A stretch of DNA of 64,000 bases from Nesterenkonia xinjiangensis (GCF_013410745.1 NZ_JACCFY010000001.1:744001-808000); one strand, 5' to 3'. Shown: positions 17,444-27,637, counted from the stretch's first letter. The notes: generated from the sequence alone by a model not told the origin. A program made the numbers and translations.

Positions 17444-18741
17444 GCACCACCGCAGAATCCACGACGACGGAGCCCGCCCGCCGCACCGGCGGCCCGGGCT
17501 CCGTCTCGGTCCCCGCCGACCGTCCGCTGGGCTGGACCCGGGCGGACTCGGCGCGCACCGGCGTCGCACTGGGGGTGGCGGCCCTGCTGCTGGGCCTGGC
17601 CGCCTGGCTGGCCGTCACCGACGGCGAAGGCCTCGGCGGGTCGAACGCCTCCTTCGCCCTGCTGATCGGCGCCGGACTGGGCATCCTGTTCGAGCGCGGC
17701 CGGTACTGCTTCTTCTGCGTGTTCCGGGACTTCTTCGAGAAGGGCAGCTCCCGGGGCCTGTACGCCGTGCTGGTCTCCATCGCGGTGGGGATGATCGGCT
17801 ACGCCGTCGTCTTCTCCCTGCGGGTGTCCAACCCCACCGGCGGCACACTCCCCTCGGATGCGCACATCGCCCCGGTCTCGCTGGCGCTGGTGATCGCCGG
17901 GCTGGCCTTCGGGCTGGGCATGGTCATCTCCGGGGGATGCATCGCGGGGCATCTCTACCGCCTGCCCGAGGGGCATCTTCGCTCGATCCCGGCGCTGGCC
18001 GGTGTGGTGGTCGGCTTTGCCGCGGGCTTCCTCTCCTGGGACTTCATGTACTCCGGGTTCATCGCCGGAGCTCCAGTGCCCTGGCTGCCGGCCGGCGGCG
18101 GGTACACGGTGGCCATCCTGCTGCAGCTGGGCGTGCTGGCCGGCCTCGGGCTCTGGCTGCTGCGCTGGAACCCACCCGTGCAGGGACGCGGGGATCGCGT
18201 GGTCGACGGGACCGAGATCCGCAGGCTGCTCTTCTTCAAGCGCTGGCCCGCCCTGGCCACCGGGGCCGGCGTCGGGGTCCTGGCGGTGCTGGCCTACTAC
18301 AAGGACCAGCCGCTGGGGGTGACAAGCCAGATCTCCTCGCTGACGCGCACGAGCATGGACTCCGCGGGGCTGCTGCCGAACTTCATGCCTGGCCTGGACG
18401 AGCGGCTGGCCGGCTGCGTGGCGCTGGTGGTGCACACCGTGACCACCAACGGCTGGCTGATACTGGGGATCGTGCTGGCCTCCCTGGCGGCGGCGCTGCC
18501 CGGTCGCCGAGTCCGTGTGGAGCGGCTCACCGGGTGGAACTCCCTCACCGCGGCGATCGGCGGGGTGCTGCTGGGATGGGGTTCGATGATCGGGCTGGGC
18601 TGCACCATCGGAGTGCTGCTCTCCGGCACCCAGGCCATGGCGCTCTCCGGCTGGGTCTTCGGCGTGGCGGTCTTCGTCGCCGCCGGCGTCGGCTTCCGAC
18701 TGGGCCTGCATCGCCGGGCCAGCCCCGGCGTCTATCGCTGA
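17440..18741 (+). CDS. YeeE/YedE-family (TsuA-type) thiosulfate/sulfur transporter
   Basis: About 433 residues with at least ten hydrophobic segments, matching the double-length YeeE/YedE fold. The three Cys motifs typical of thiosulfate uptake proteins are present: GRYCFFCVFRD (near 89-92), SGGCIAGHLYRLPEG (near 167) and GLGCTIGVLLSG (near 387). In TsuA of Spirochaeta thermophila and E. coli YeeE such cysteines relay thiosulfate through the pore. The GTG at 17440 overlaps the stop of the rhodanese gene (GTGA); earlier starts would lie inside that gene. The operon likely takes up thiosulfate and passes its sulfur on. Confidence 0.88.
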   Translation: MSTTAESTTTEPARRTGGPGSVSVPADRPLGWTRADSARTGVALGVAALLLGLAAWLAVTDGEGLGGSNASFALLIGAGLGILFERGRYCFFCVFRDFFEKGSSRGLYAVLVSIAVGMIGYAVVFSLRVSNPTGGTLPSDAHIAPVSLALVIAGLAFGLGMVISGGCIAGHLYRLPEGHLRSIPALAGVVVGFAAGFLSWDFMYSGFIAGAPVPWLPAGGGYTVAILLQLGVLAGLGLWLLRWNPPVQGRGDRVVDGTEIRRLLFFKRWPALATGAGVGVLAVLAYYKDQPLGVTSQISSLTRTSMDSAGLLPNFMPGLDERLAGCVALVVHTVTTNGWLILGIVLASLAAALPGRRVRVERLTGWNSLTAAIGGVLLGWGSMIGLGCTIGVLLSGTQAMALSGWVFGVAVFVAAGVGFRLGLHRRASPGVYR

Positions 18742-18787
18742 GCGGAGCACTCCGCATCACCGGAATGGACCGACTCATAGGGCGGTC

Positions 18788-18814
18788 TTAGCACTCTGCT
18801 TGACCGAGTGCTAA
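18788..18814. promoter_or_regulatory. CIRCE element 1 (HrcA operator)
   Basis: TTAGCACTC-N9-GAGTGCTAA, a perfect match to the CIRCE consensus. It overlaps the -35 box of the groES promoter, consistent with heat-shock repression by HrcA. hrcA is not in this window. Confidence 0.97.
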
Positions 18815-18828
18815 GGCCGTCCTAAAGT
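18800..18828 (+). promoter_or_regulatory. groES-groEL promoter
   Basis: TTGACC (18800-18805), a 17-nt spacer and TAAAGT (18823-18828) make a good vegetative promoter embedded between the two CIRCE elements. Transcription would begin near 18835, giving a leader of about 205 nt before groES. Confidence 0.75.
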
Positions 18829-18833
18829 TTGTG

Positions 18834-18860
18834 TTGGCACTCGACGTCATCGAGTGCTGA
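18834..18860. promoter_or_regulatory. CIRCE element 2 (imperfect HrcA operator)
   Basis: TTGGCACTC-N9-GAGTGCTGA, with two departures from the consensus, placed just after the -10 box near the transcription start. A strong and a weaker CIRCE in tandem around one promoter is a known actinobacterial arrangement. Confidence 0.9.
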
Positions 18861-19041
18861 TTCGGCGCCGGTGTCACCGGTGTCGGAGCCTGACGGGGCG
18901 CCATCCGGCACCGCGACGACGGTTGGTCACTCCCAAGGCGCGCAACAAACCCGGCCTGCGGCACGACGTCGGCGTCACACGACGTACAGCCCTGGCCTGA
19001 GCACAGACCCGATTCGACTTCACGCAAAGGAGAGCACTGAC

Positions 19042-19338
19042 GTGTCAGTCTCTATCAAGCCCCTCGAGGATCGCATTGTTGTCCGCCCCCTGGAAGCTGA
19101 GCAGACCACCGCTTCCGGCCTCGTGATCCCGGACACCGCCAAGGAGAAGCCCCAGGAGGGCGAGGTCGTGGCAGTGGGCCCCGGCCGCTTCGACGACAAG
19201 GGCAACCGCGTCCCGGTCGACGTCTCTGAAGGCGACGTCGTCATCTACTCCAAGTTCGGCGGCACTGAGGTCAAGGTCGGCGGCGACGAGTTCCTCGTCC
19301 TGAACGCCCGCGACGTCCTGGCTGTCGTCGAGAAGTGA
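19042..19338 (+). CDS. groES: co-chaperonin GroES
   Basis: 98-residue Hsp10, the lid of the GroEL folding chamber. [20 protein letters not shown], the mobile loop [19 protein letters not shown] and the C-terminal [15 protein letters not shown] are all canonical. The GTG at 19042 follows AAAGGAG and gives the normal family length; longer frames upstream run through the CIRCE region and are not credible. groEL follows 59 nt later in the same operon. Confidence 0.98.
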   Translation: MSVSIKPLEDRIVVRPLEAEQTTASGLVIPDTAKEKPQEGEVVAVGPGRFDDKGNRVPVDVSEGDVVIYSKFGGTEVKVGGDEFLVLNARDVLAVVEK

Positions 19339-19376
19339 TCGCGGACCTCCGCACACTTCTCGAGACCCGCATCTGA

Positions 19377-20999
<1,623 letters not shown>

Positions 21000-21018
21000 T
21001 TGCTCTGATCCGTCTCTG

Positions 21019-21060
21019 AGAGGGGCCCTGGCACGTCATCTGACGAGCCAGGGCCCCTCT
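21019..21060 (+). terminator. groEL operon terminator
   Basis: Perfect 14-bp stem (AGAGGGGCCCTGGC and its complement) with a 14-nt loop, 19 bp after the groEL stop and followed by TCTGTCCCC. The T tract is short, as is common in high-GC genomes. Confidence 0.85.
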
Positions 21061-21080
21061 TCTGTCCCCTCCCACTCCCA

Positions 21081-21152
21081 GTTGAGCTGGTGAGTTTCCG
21101 CCCGAAAGACGCGCTCTGGGGCCGTATTCAGGCGGAAACTCACCAGCTCAAC
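21081..21152. repeat. 72-bp perfect palindromic repeat, copy 2
   Basis: Same 22-bp arms and 28-nt centre length as the copies at 12335 and 22243. The right arm, read on the minus strand, supplies the TGA stop of the AbiEi/DUF559-type gene, just as copy 1 supplies the nuclease stop. With copy 3 it brackets that gene exactly. Confidence 0.95.
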
Positions 21153-22207
21153 TGAGCAGGAGGACGCTCACTCGGGCCACGACGCCGATGAAGTCCTCTC
21201 TGAAGTCCACGCGATTCGCCCGCACGACCGTCCACCCGTCCCGGCGGAACGCCCCGTCGCGCCACTCGTCGCTGGCCTGCTGCTCGGCCTCGAAGTGATG
21301 GGCTCCGTCATACTGGACCGCCACCTTCCGACGGCGGTACGCCAGGTCGGTCACGGGGCTGACGGGATCATCCGGGTCAAGTCTCGCCTGCAGCTCCGGC
21401 TCCGGATGGCCGGCCTCGACGAGTCGCAGACGAAGAAGGGTCTCCGGCGGGGAGTCCGCCCCGACGCGCACCCTCTCGAGAGCCTGCCGTGCGGCGACGA
21501 TCCCCCGGGTGTGGCCGTGCCGCGACAGACACTCCTCCAGCAGCTCACGCGTGCTCCAGGGGTGTTCCCCTGCCTTCGAAGACTGCTCGAGGCTCACGGA
21601 CCAACGCGTCGCCCAGCACCACGAGCTCGTCCGGTCGAAGGTGCGGCATGAGGTCGATGAACACACGCTCCGGTGAAGCGAGCCGCAGGCCCTCCTGCTC
21701 CAGCACCTCCCCCATGGTGTTCTTGATCGGACCGTGCTGACGCACTGCTCCGAGCCCGGCCACAGTCCTGCCCCTGAACCGGCCGCTGACATGGATCGCT
21801 GAATCCCCCGCGAAACGCGGAGGGAGGGGCAGGCCGTGCACCCGGGCGGCAGTCGCGTGGCTTAACCAGAGGCCCGGCGCACGAGAGCAGAGTGCCTGCA
21901 GCAGGGCGAGATCGATCGTCTCGGACGGCACCCCCTCCACATGCGGCCCTTCACCGTGCGGCCCTTCACCGTGCGGCCCACCCACACCCGCGGCGGGTGC
22001 GACGTCGGCGTCGCCCGGCACAGGACGATGGCGGTAGATGCCTCGGACGACCCGCTCGATGTCACGGGCCCGGAGCCGCTTCTCCGGCACTCCCGCGGCC
22101 AGGGCCTGTTGGCGGGTGAAGATGCGGCCGTAGAGCGACGGCGGGAGCGGGTCAGGTCGACGCATGAGGGCCAGCCTGCCCGATAGGCTTCCGCAGCACA
22201 GCCCCAC
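21148..22207 (-). pseudogene. AbiEi-antitoxin-domain/DUF559-type nuclease-fold protein, frameshifted
   Basis: A single family protein of about 330 residues is split over two frames. The upstream part (from the ATG at 22207, or 22165 at MRRPDPLPP) holds the AbiEi-like winged helix (SLYGRIFTRQQALAAGVPEKRLRARD, seen in two pieces) and the LWLSHATAARVHGLPLP domain, and ends at 21545. The downstream part resumes one frame over with HPWSTRELLEECL and continues into a DUF559/Vsr-like domain: ETLLRLRLVEAGHPEPELQ, VTDLAYRRRKVAVQYDGAHH and RDGWTVVRANR. The shift lies near 21550-21580, next to a GGGG run in an AGGGGAACACCCC stretch. The gene is common in Micrococcales, but its function is unproven. A 15-bp in-frame tandem repeat lies in the linker. 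Confidence 0.8.
21941..21980. repeat. 15-bp tandem repeat inside the AbiEi-type gene
   Basis: Units of (A/G)TGCGGCCCTTCACC at 21941 and 21956 plus a partial third unit from 21971. In the minus-strand frame they encode repeated GPHGE. A multiple of three keeps the frame, so this is not the cause of the frameshift. Confidence 0.8.
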
Positions 22208-22242
22208 GAGGCGCTTCTGTGGATAACCTTCCCCGGAGACGA

Positions 22243-22314
22243 GTTGAGCTGGTGAGTTTCCGCCTCAATCAGCCGTAGAACGACCTCTTTCAGGCGGAAA
22301 CTCACCAGCTCAAC
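22243..22314. repeat. 72-bp perfect palindromic repeat, copy 3
   Basis: Third copy with identical arms and a different 28-nt centre. It lies between the stop of the sodium symporter gene (22336) and the start of the frameshifted AbiEi-type gene, so it would be read as hairpin RNA by transcripts leaving the symporter gene. Confidence 0.95.
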
Positions 22315-22335
22315 CTAGAGGGTGGCGAAGGGTGC

Positions 22336-23907
22336 TCAGCGCACCGGGACCGGTGCCGGCTGGTCGCCGTCGCCGCCGCTGCCGGAGTCCTGCGGGCCCG
22401 ACTCGGGGTGGGTGCCGTTGGCGATGGCGTCGGCCCGCTCCTCCCAGAACTCAGCGTTGCGCACGCCCAGGGTGCGCGGGTCGAACTGCGGGTCCTTCCC
22501 CGCCTTCATCTGCGCCCGATAGTCCTTGAGCGCCTTGAACGCCGGCTGCTGGATGAGCAGGATTCCCACGATGTTCAGCCAGGCCATGATGCCCACGCCG
22601 ATGTCACCGATCGACCAGGCCCTGCCTTCAGCGCCCATCGCCCCGTAGAAGACCACGATGAGGATGACGACCTGCAGCACCGCCAGCAGCGCCCGCTGCA
22701 CACTGGTGCTCTTGACCTTGCGCATCGCGTAGGTCAGGTTCGTCTCGGCCATGTAGTAGTAATAGACCAGCGTCGAGAAGGCGAAGAACGTCAGCGCGAT
22801 GGCCACGAAGATCGATCCGGCCCCGGCGAAGACCGTGTCCAGCGCGTGCTGGGTGTACGGCGCACCGGCCTCCGCTCCCTCGGGCAGGTTCGTGGCGTGG
22901 TCGATGACGCCGTCGTCGGTCTCCACCTGGAACATGCCCGTCGAGAGGATCAGGAACGCGGTGGCCGAGCAGACGATCAGCGTGTCGATGTAGACCGCGA
23001 AGGCCTGCACCAGCCCCTGCTTGGCCGGGTGCGAGACTTCGGTCGCAGCGGCCGCGTGGGGCCCCGTGCCCTGACCGGCCTCGTTGGAGTAGATGCCGCG
23101 GCGCACACCCTGGTCGACGGCGTAGCCGAGGATGCCCCCGAAGACGGCGTGGGCGCCGAACGCGGAGTCGAAGATCAGTCGCAGCATGGACGGGATCTCG
23201 GAGGCGTTGGCCAGCAGGACGATCAGCGCGACGATGATGTAGCCGATGGCCATGATCGGCACCACGGTGGCGGTGAAGTGCGCGATGCGCTTCACACCGC
23301 CGATGATGATGATGCCCAGCACGATGGCCAGGAAGACACCGATCATCCAGCGGTCGAGCGCCGGGAAGGCGCTGGTCAGCGCACCGGACATCGTGTCCGT
23401 CTGAATGCCGGGCAGGAAGATGCCCAGGGCGATCACGGAGACCACCGCGAAGATCCAGGCGTAGATCTTCAACGGAACGCCCGCCCAGGTGTGCCGGTAC
23501 ACGCGCTCGAAGTAGAACGCCGGACCACCGCGATACTCTCCGGTGCGCGGGTCGCGCTCCTTGTAGATCTGGCCGAGGGTGGACTCCACGAAGGACGTCG
23601 CCGCGCCCAGCAGCGCCACGATCCACATCCACATCACCGCACCCGGGCCGCCGGAGGCGATCGCCACGGCCACACCGGCGATGTTGCCGGCACCCACACG
23701 CCCGGACAGGGACATCGTCAGCGCCTGGAAGGGCGAGATGCCGTCCCTCGAGCTGCCGCCCTGGACCAGGTTCCGGATCATATTGGGGATCTGGCTGAAC
23801 TGCACCAGCTTGGCGCGGATGGTGAAGAGCAGACCGGCGCCGAGGCACAGCCACACCAGGGCTGGGCTCCAGACGACAGTGTCCGCCCATTCGATGAAAG
23901 CGTCCAT
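22336..23907 (-). CDS. alanine/glycine:cation symporter (AGCS family), paralogue 1
   Basis: 523-residue sodium-coupled amino acid symporter with about eleven membrane helices. Family signatures are SLSGRVGAGNIAGVAVAIASG and GGPAFYFERVYR, with YSNEAGQGTGPHAAAA around the conserved substrate/ion site. The ATG at 23907 has GAAGGA 5 nt upstream and gives the usual length. The C-terminus is a polar tail (GSGGDGDQPAPVPVR). The 281-bp gap upstream (23908-24188) shows no gene and no glycine riboswitch that I can recognise. A second, divergent AGCS gene lies at 28246. Confidence 0.92.
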   Translation of the reverse strand: MDAFIEWADTVVWSPALVWLCLGAGLLFTIRAKLVQFSQIPNMIRNLVQGGSSRDGISPFQALTMSLSGRVGAGNIAGVAVAIASGGPGAVMWMWIVALLGAATSFVESTLGQIYKERDPRTGEYRGGPAFYFERVYRHTWAGVPLKIYAWIFAVVSVIALGIFLPGIQTDTMSGALTSAFPALDRWMIGVFLAIVLGIIIIGGVKRIAHFTATVVPIMAIGYIIVALIVLLANASEIPSMLRLIFDSAFGAHAVFGGILGYAVDQGVRRGIYSNEAGQGTGPHAAAATEVSHPAKQGLVQAFAVYIDTLIVCSATAFLILSTGMFQVETDDGVIDHATNLPEGAEAGAPYTQHALDTVFAGAGSIFVAIALTFFAFSTLVYYYYMAETNLTYAMRKVKSTSVQRALLAVLQVVILIVVFYGAMGAEGRAWSIGDIGVGIMAWLNIVGILLIQQPAFKALKDYRAQMKAGKDPQFDPRTLGVRNAEFWEERADAIANGTHPESGPQDSGSGGDGDQPAPVPVR

Positions 23908-24188
23908 GGGTTTCCTTCCCTCATCAACACACTCCTGACCGCGACGCACGGGATGGTGTGGCCTGCAGCCGGCAGCGCGGACGGCGGCTCCTGAGTGTTG
24001 CCGGCGTCCATGGAGTGTCGGAACTCACGTCGAGCTCCGGTCGCAAAGATTAGCACCGTCCTGTGTCGGCGAGGTGTCACCGAGGACGGCGCGGCGTGAT
24101 GCCGCTCACATCATGGCACACCGAGTATGAGATCACCGACTTCTGCCGAGACCGACTTCATCGCCCCACCATGACTATGCTGTGCTCC

Positions 24189-25019
24189 GTGACCAGCCCG
24201 ACGTCGTCGACTCCGGAACTCCCTGCCCCGGCACCTTCCCGCCGCTTCCTGGCATGGGAGGTCATCCTGGTGCTGGGCCTGTCCCTGGGCCGCTCGGCGA
24301 TCTACGCGATCCTACAGCTGGCCGAGCGGCTCTCCCTGGCCCCGCTGTCGGAGCAGTCGGCCACCGTGCACTCCAGCCGCTCCCGACATGAGCTCTTCGA
24401 CCTGACCTACCAGCTGCTGGACAGCCTCTTCGCCCTGGTGCCGGTGGCCCTGGTGATCTACCTGTTCCTGCTGCACGGGACGAACCCGTTCCGCCGCTTC
24501 GGCCTGGACCTGCGCCGCCCTGGACGGGACCTCGGGATCGGTCTCGGACTGTTCGTGCTCATCGGGGCCGGGACCCTGGTGGTCTACCTGGCCGGGCGCA
24601 CCGCTGGGCTGACCATGGAGATCGTCCCGTCCGACGTCACCGAACATTGGTGGACGACGCCGACGCTGCTGCTGGCCGCGGTGCGCCACGCCCTGGTGGA
24701 GGAGGTCATCATGATCGCGTACCTGTTCGACCGTGCGCGCCGCCTGTGGCCCGCCCTGGCGTCGTCGTCCTCGCGGGTCTCCCCGATGTGGTGGGTGATC
24801 GCCGCCGCCGCGCTGCTGCGTGGCGCCTACCACCTCTACCAGGGCTTCGGACCAGGGGTCGGCAATGCCCTGATGGGACTGATCTTCGGCGCGGTCTATC
24901 TCCGGTACGGCCGGGTGATGCCGTTGGTGATCGCCCACTTCCTGCTGGACGCGGTCGCCTTCCTGGCCTTCCCGCTGGTGCTTCAGCTCACCGGAATGTC
25001 GGGGCTCATCGGCGGATGA
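24189..25019 (+). CDS. CPBP-family intramembrane metalloprotease
   Basis: About 276 residues with several membrane segments. The CPBP (CAAX protease/bacteriocin-processing, Abi) motifs appear in order: EEVIM (motif 1, Glu-Glu), RGAYHLYQG (motif 2, Arg and His) and HFLLDA (motif 3, His). Such enzymes cleave within the membrane; substrates in actinobacteria are mostly unknown. I prefer the GTG at 24189 because TATGCT (24175-24180) lies at the right distance for a leaderless start, but the ATG at 24171 is an alternative. The 3' end overlaps the convergent phosphatase gene by 14 bp. Confidence 0.8.
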   Translation: MTSPTSSTPELPAPAPSRRFLAWEVILVLGLSLGRSAIYAILQLAERLSLAPLSEQSATVHSSRSRHELFDLTYQLLDSLFALVPVALVIYLFLLHGTNPFRRFGLDLRRPGRDLGIGLGLFVLIGAGTLVVYLAGRTAGLTMEIVPSDVTEHWWTTPTLLLAAVRHALVEEVIMIAYLFDRARRLWPALASSSSRVSPMWWVIAAAALLRGAYHLYQGFGPGVGNALMGLIFGAVYLRYGRVMPLVIAHFLLDAVAFLAFPLVLQLTGMSGLIGG

Positions 25020-25605
25020 CCGCGGCCAGCGCCTCGATCGGCTCGCTGATCTGCCGGAAGGACTCGTCGTAGACGTCCTCGGGCAGCATGTAGGGGTCGA
25101 CGACGTCGCCCTCCGGCCCCGGCCCCCCGGCCCCCCGGCGGGCCTCATCCAGCAGCGGGACGACGGCGGCGAGCCTGTCCCGGGACGAGGCACCCTCGCC
25201 GACCAGCTCGTCGATCCGCTCCTTCGCCTCTCCCAGACTCCGCAAGTGTTCGAGCAGCCGGCCCAGTTCACGCACCGTGAAGGTCCGGGCTCGGGCGCCG
25301 GGCACCTCGGCGAGGACATCGTCGACGTGCTCCCGGGTCGCAGTGAGGATCAGGTCCGCCTCCTCGACCATGGACGCGGTGACCTGCCGGGCGGTGAAAT
25401 CCCCAGCCTCCGCCCCGTACTCCTCGACGCGGCGCTTCATGGGCGGCTGCATGTCCTCGCCGTCATGGGCGAAGGTCCCCCCGGAGTGCACATGCAGTCC
25501 CTCCTCGACGGCGTCACCGAAGACATGGGCGATGAGCCGCTCCATGGCCGGGGAGCGGCAGATGTTGCCGGTGCAGACGGTCAGCACGGTGTAGTCCTGG
25601 GTCAT
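25006..25605 (-). CDS. low-molecular-weight protein tyrosine phosphatase family protein
   Basis: 199 residues. The N-terminal P-loop CTGNICRSP (Cys11 nucleophile, Arg17) and the late general-acid Asp in DVVDPYML are both present. The protein is longer than the usual 150-160 because of inserted segments (about 100-160). It lies 48 bp downstream of a fructosamine-kinase gene. In that context LMW-PTPs are known to act as phosphatases on ribulosamine 5-phosphates, so a deglycation role is a good alternative to tyrosine signalling. The actual substrate is inference. Confidence 0.88.
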   Translation of the reverse strand: MTQDYTVLTVCTGNICRSPAMERLIAHVFGDAVEEGLHVHSGGTFAHDGEDMQPPMKRRVEEYGAEAGDFTARQVTASMVEEADLILTATREHVDDVLAEVPGARARTFTVRELGRLLEHLRSLGEAKERIDELVGEGASSRDRLAAVVPLLDEARRGAGGPGPEGDVVDPYMLPEDVYDESFRQISEPIEALAAVIRR

Positions 25606-25653
25606 GGTCCTCTCCTGGCGAGGTCTCGCGGATCGATTCTGCTCAGGATCCTC

Positions 25654-26520
25654 TCATAGGGCCAGGGTCGTCTCGCAGCAGCGCAGGGTGGCGGCCGCAT
25701 AACCGTCCCCGAAGAGCACCCAGTGTCCGAGAAGGTAGAACAGCTGGTGGGCCGGCACACGATCCTCCCATCCCGGCGCGAGGGGCCACTGGGCCTGATA
25801 GCCCGCCACCACGGCATCCAGGTGGGGCAGGCCGAACAGCTGCATCATCGCCATGTCCGATTCCCGGTGGCCAGCGTGGGCGAAGGGATCGATGAGCACG
25901 CCCTCGACGTCGGCGTCGCGGCCCGGTGAGCCTGCGGCGGCGGGCTCCTCCGGGGAGGCCCGCCGCCACAGCAGGTTCCCGGACCAGAGGTCACCATGGA
26001 GGCGCGACGGCGGCTCCGCGTGATCCGTGGCCTGGTCGATCCCGCTTGCGCCGCTTGTGCCACCTGTCCCGCCACCGTCGAGGTCGCCGGACGCGATGCG
26101 GTCCCGGGCGGCACGCAGCACCGGCGGGACTGCCGTCAGGCGCTCCAGCAACGGATCCAGTCGCTCAGCGGCGAGAAAGGAGCCCCAGCTGAGATGCGTC
26201 CCCGAGCCCATGGGGAGCAGCTGGCCGGCCGGGCCGAACAGGGGCGGGTCCCCGGGCGGGTGCTCCGGGGGCAGGGCGCCGAAGGCCGTGCCGGCAGGCA
26301 GGCTCCGGTGGGTGCGGGCCAGGGCTGCACCGAAGGCCGCGGCTGACATCCGATCGGGCCGGGCCTCGACGATGGTCTCCAGAGTGAGCGCGTGCTCGTC
26401 GACGTCGAGCACGCGGGCCACGGCGGCTCCCCCATCCGGCACCGCTTCAGCGAGCCAGCGCAGCCCTTCCGCCTCGATCTGCGGCGCCGCCGTCGTCCCG
26501 CTGGTCTTGCGGAAGCTCAT
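25654..26520 (-). CDS. fructosamine/ribulosamine 3-kinase family protein
   Basis: 288 residues of the aminoglycoside-phosphotransferase-like kinase fold. The catalytic loop RLHGDLWSGNLLW and the metal-binding IDPFAHAGHRESDMAM are diagnostic of fructosamine kinases, as is the HLSWGSFLAAERLDPLL segment. These enzymes phosphorylate O3 of ketosamines on proteins or small amines, making the adduct fall off. The start is the ATG at 26520, which overlaps the stop of the upstream gene as ATGA; a GTG at 26529 is also in frame. The order is unknown protein, kinase, then LMW-PTP. Confidence 0.9.
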   Translation of the reverse strand: MSFRKTSGTTAAPQIEAEGLRWLAEAVPDGGAAVARVLDVDEHALTLETIVEARPDRMSAAAFGAALARTHRSLPAGTAFGALPPEHPPGDPPLFGPAGQLLPMGSGTHLSWGSFLAAERLDPLLERLTAVPPVLRAARDRIASGDLDGGGTGGTSGASGIDQATDHAEPPSRLHGDLWSGNLLWRRASPEEPAAAGSPGRDADVEGVLIDPFAHAGHRESDMAMMQLFGLPHLDAVVAGYQAQWPLAPGWEDRVPAHQLFYLLGHWVLFGDGYAAATLRCCETTLAL

Positions 26521-26930
26521 CGCGCCCACCCGAGGACATCATGTTCCTTACTCACGCTGAGCACTCGCGCTCCGTGCTCGCGGACCGGGCGCAACGTGTC
26601 CGGGGCGGGAAAGGGCAGGGTGTGCTCCTGAGGCCGAGCGCCCACTACGGAGGCCGTCCCCATCGCATCCTCGGCCACACGAATACGGTCCGGGCTGACT
26701 TCCACGATCCGGACCCGGACCTCGTCTCCCTCCGGCAGCCTCAGCAGCCAGGGACCCGCCAGGAAGGACAGGCCTCGCCCGTCCAGCGCCTCCTCAGCCT
26801 GGAGCCAGTCGACCGGTTCGGTGATCGGCCTGCCGAGGACGTCCACGGCGACGAAGCCGTCCCCGATCATACGGATCCATCCCACACGCTCACCGTCGTT
26901 CCGGCGATGGTCGATCCAGTTCTCGTCCAT
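26517..26930 (-). CDS. conserved-looking protein of unknown function coupled to fructosamine kinase
   Basis: 137 residues; I do not recognise the family. It is acidic and looks beta-rich, with segments GFVAVDVLGRPITEPVDWLQ, GRGLSFLAGPWLLRLPEGD and VRVRIVEVSPDRIRVAEDAMG. No signal peptide or membrane segment is seen. Its stop overlaps the kinase ATG by 4 nt, so the two are translationally coupled and probably act together. TetR lies 70 bp upstream on the same strand. Confidence 0.7.
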   Translation of the reverse strand: MDENWIDHRRNDGERVGWIRMIGDGFVAVDVLGRPITEPVDWLQAEEALDGRGLSFLAGPWLLRLPEGDEVRVRIVEVSPDRIRVAEDAMGTASVVGARPQEHTLPFPAPDTLRPVREHGARVLSVSKEHDVLGWAR

Positions 26931-27000
26931 GGCGCCACTCTACTCATGGCCATCGACACTGTCGCCGAGACGGCCACCGTCCCCGCAGACTCAGAGATCC

Positions 27001-27627
27001 TCACCCTGACCGCTGTGCTCCCCCGCCGTCGGCGGAATGTCCGGCGATCTCGCGGAGCTCGGCCCTGATGATGTCGAGCGCCCACGCGGAGTCGGCCTCC
27101 GGCGGCTGATGGAAGAGGTGGAAGGCGAGCCCGTCGATCAGCGCGTGGAGCCGCTGCGCCTTGGCGAGGACCGCCGGCGTCCCGGGCTCTGAGGTCAGCA
27201 TGTCGACGACGCGTCGACAGAGCCCGGCCAGCCGCTGGTGCGCCTCACCCCGGACACGATGAAGCTCCGGCACCGCGGCACGTTCAGCCAGGAGGGCGAG
27301 GTTGACCTCGAACTCCGCCCGGGTGTCCGGTGTGATCGGAAGGACCTCTCTGATGAGCGCGAGGGCACGCGCATGCGGATCACCGGAGGCCGCCTTCGGG
27401 TAGGTGGCGTACAGACGATCCGTGGCGCGCTGCACCATGAGCTCGGCGGAGAACTGCACGAGCTCCGCTCGGCTCGGGAAGACATGCCGAAGCGACCCGA
27501 CGGCGACGCCGGCCCGCTCCGCGACGGTGCGGACGGAGACCGCGGAGATGCCCTGGTCGAGGATCACCTGCCACACCGCCTCCGCGAGCTGGTTCTTGCG
27601 CGCGTCACGATCCATGGTCCGAGGCAT
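27001..27627 (-). CDS. TetR-family transcriptional repressor
   Basis: 208 residues. The N-terminal DNA-binding domain is typical: NQLAEAVWQVILDQGISAVS, then VRTVAERAGVAVGSLRHVFPS as the helix-turn-helix, followed by a helical ligand domain. The ATG at 27627 or 27615 could start it. Two palindromes, one right beside the start and one 34 bp further out, look like its operators. The divergent side that it should control now holds only a coding remnant without a start. Confidence 0.9.
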   Translation of the reverse strand: MPRTMDRDARKNQLAEAVWQVILDQGISAVSVRTVAERAGVAVGSLRHVFPSRAELVQFSAELMVQRATDRLYATYPKAASGDPHARALALIREVLPITPDTRAEFEVNLALLAERAAVPELHRVRGEAHQRLAGLCRRVVDMLTSEPGTPAVLAKAQRLHALIDGLAFHLFHQPPEADSAWALDIIRAELREIAGHSADGGGAQRSG

Positions 27628-27637
27628 GGACAGACAT

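Noticed and set aside
21545-21600. Programmed ribosomal frameshift in the AbiEi-type gene
   Set aside because: No slippery heptamer with downstream structure is evident, and the family is normally encoded in one frame.
23908-24188. Glycine riboswitch upstream of the first AGCS symporter (and 29917-30212 for the second)
   Set aside because: I could not find the conserved core of either aptamer; the second gap contains only a terminator-like hairpin and a short inverted repeat.
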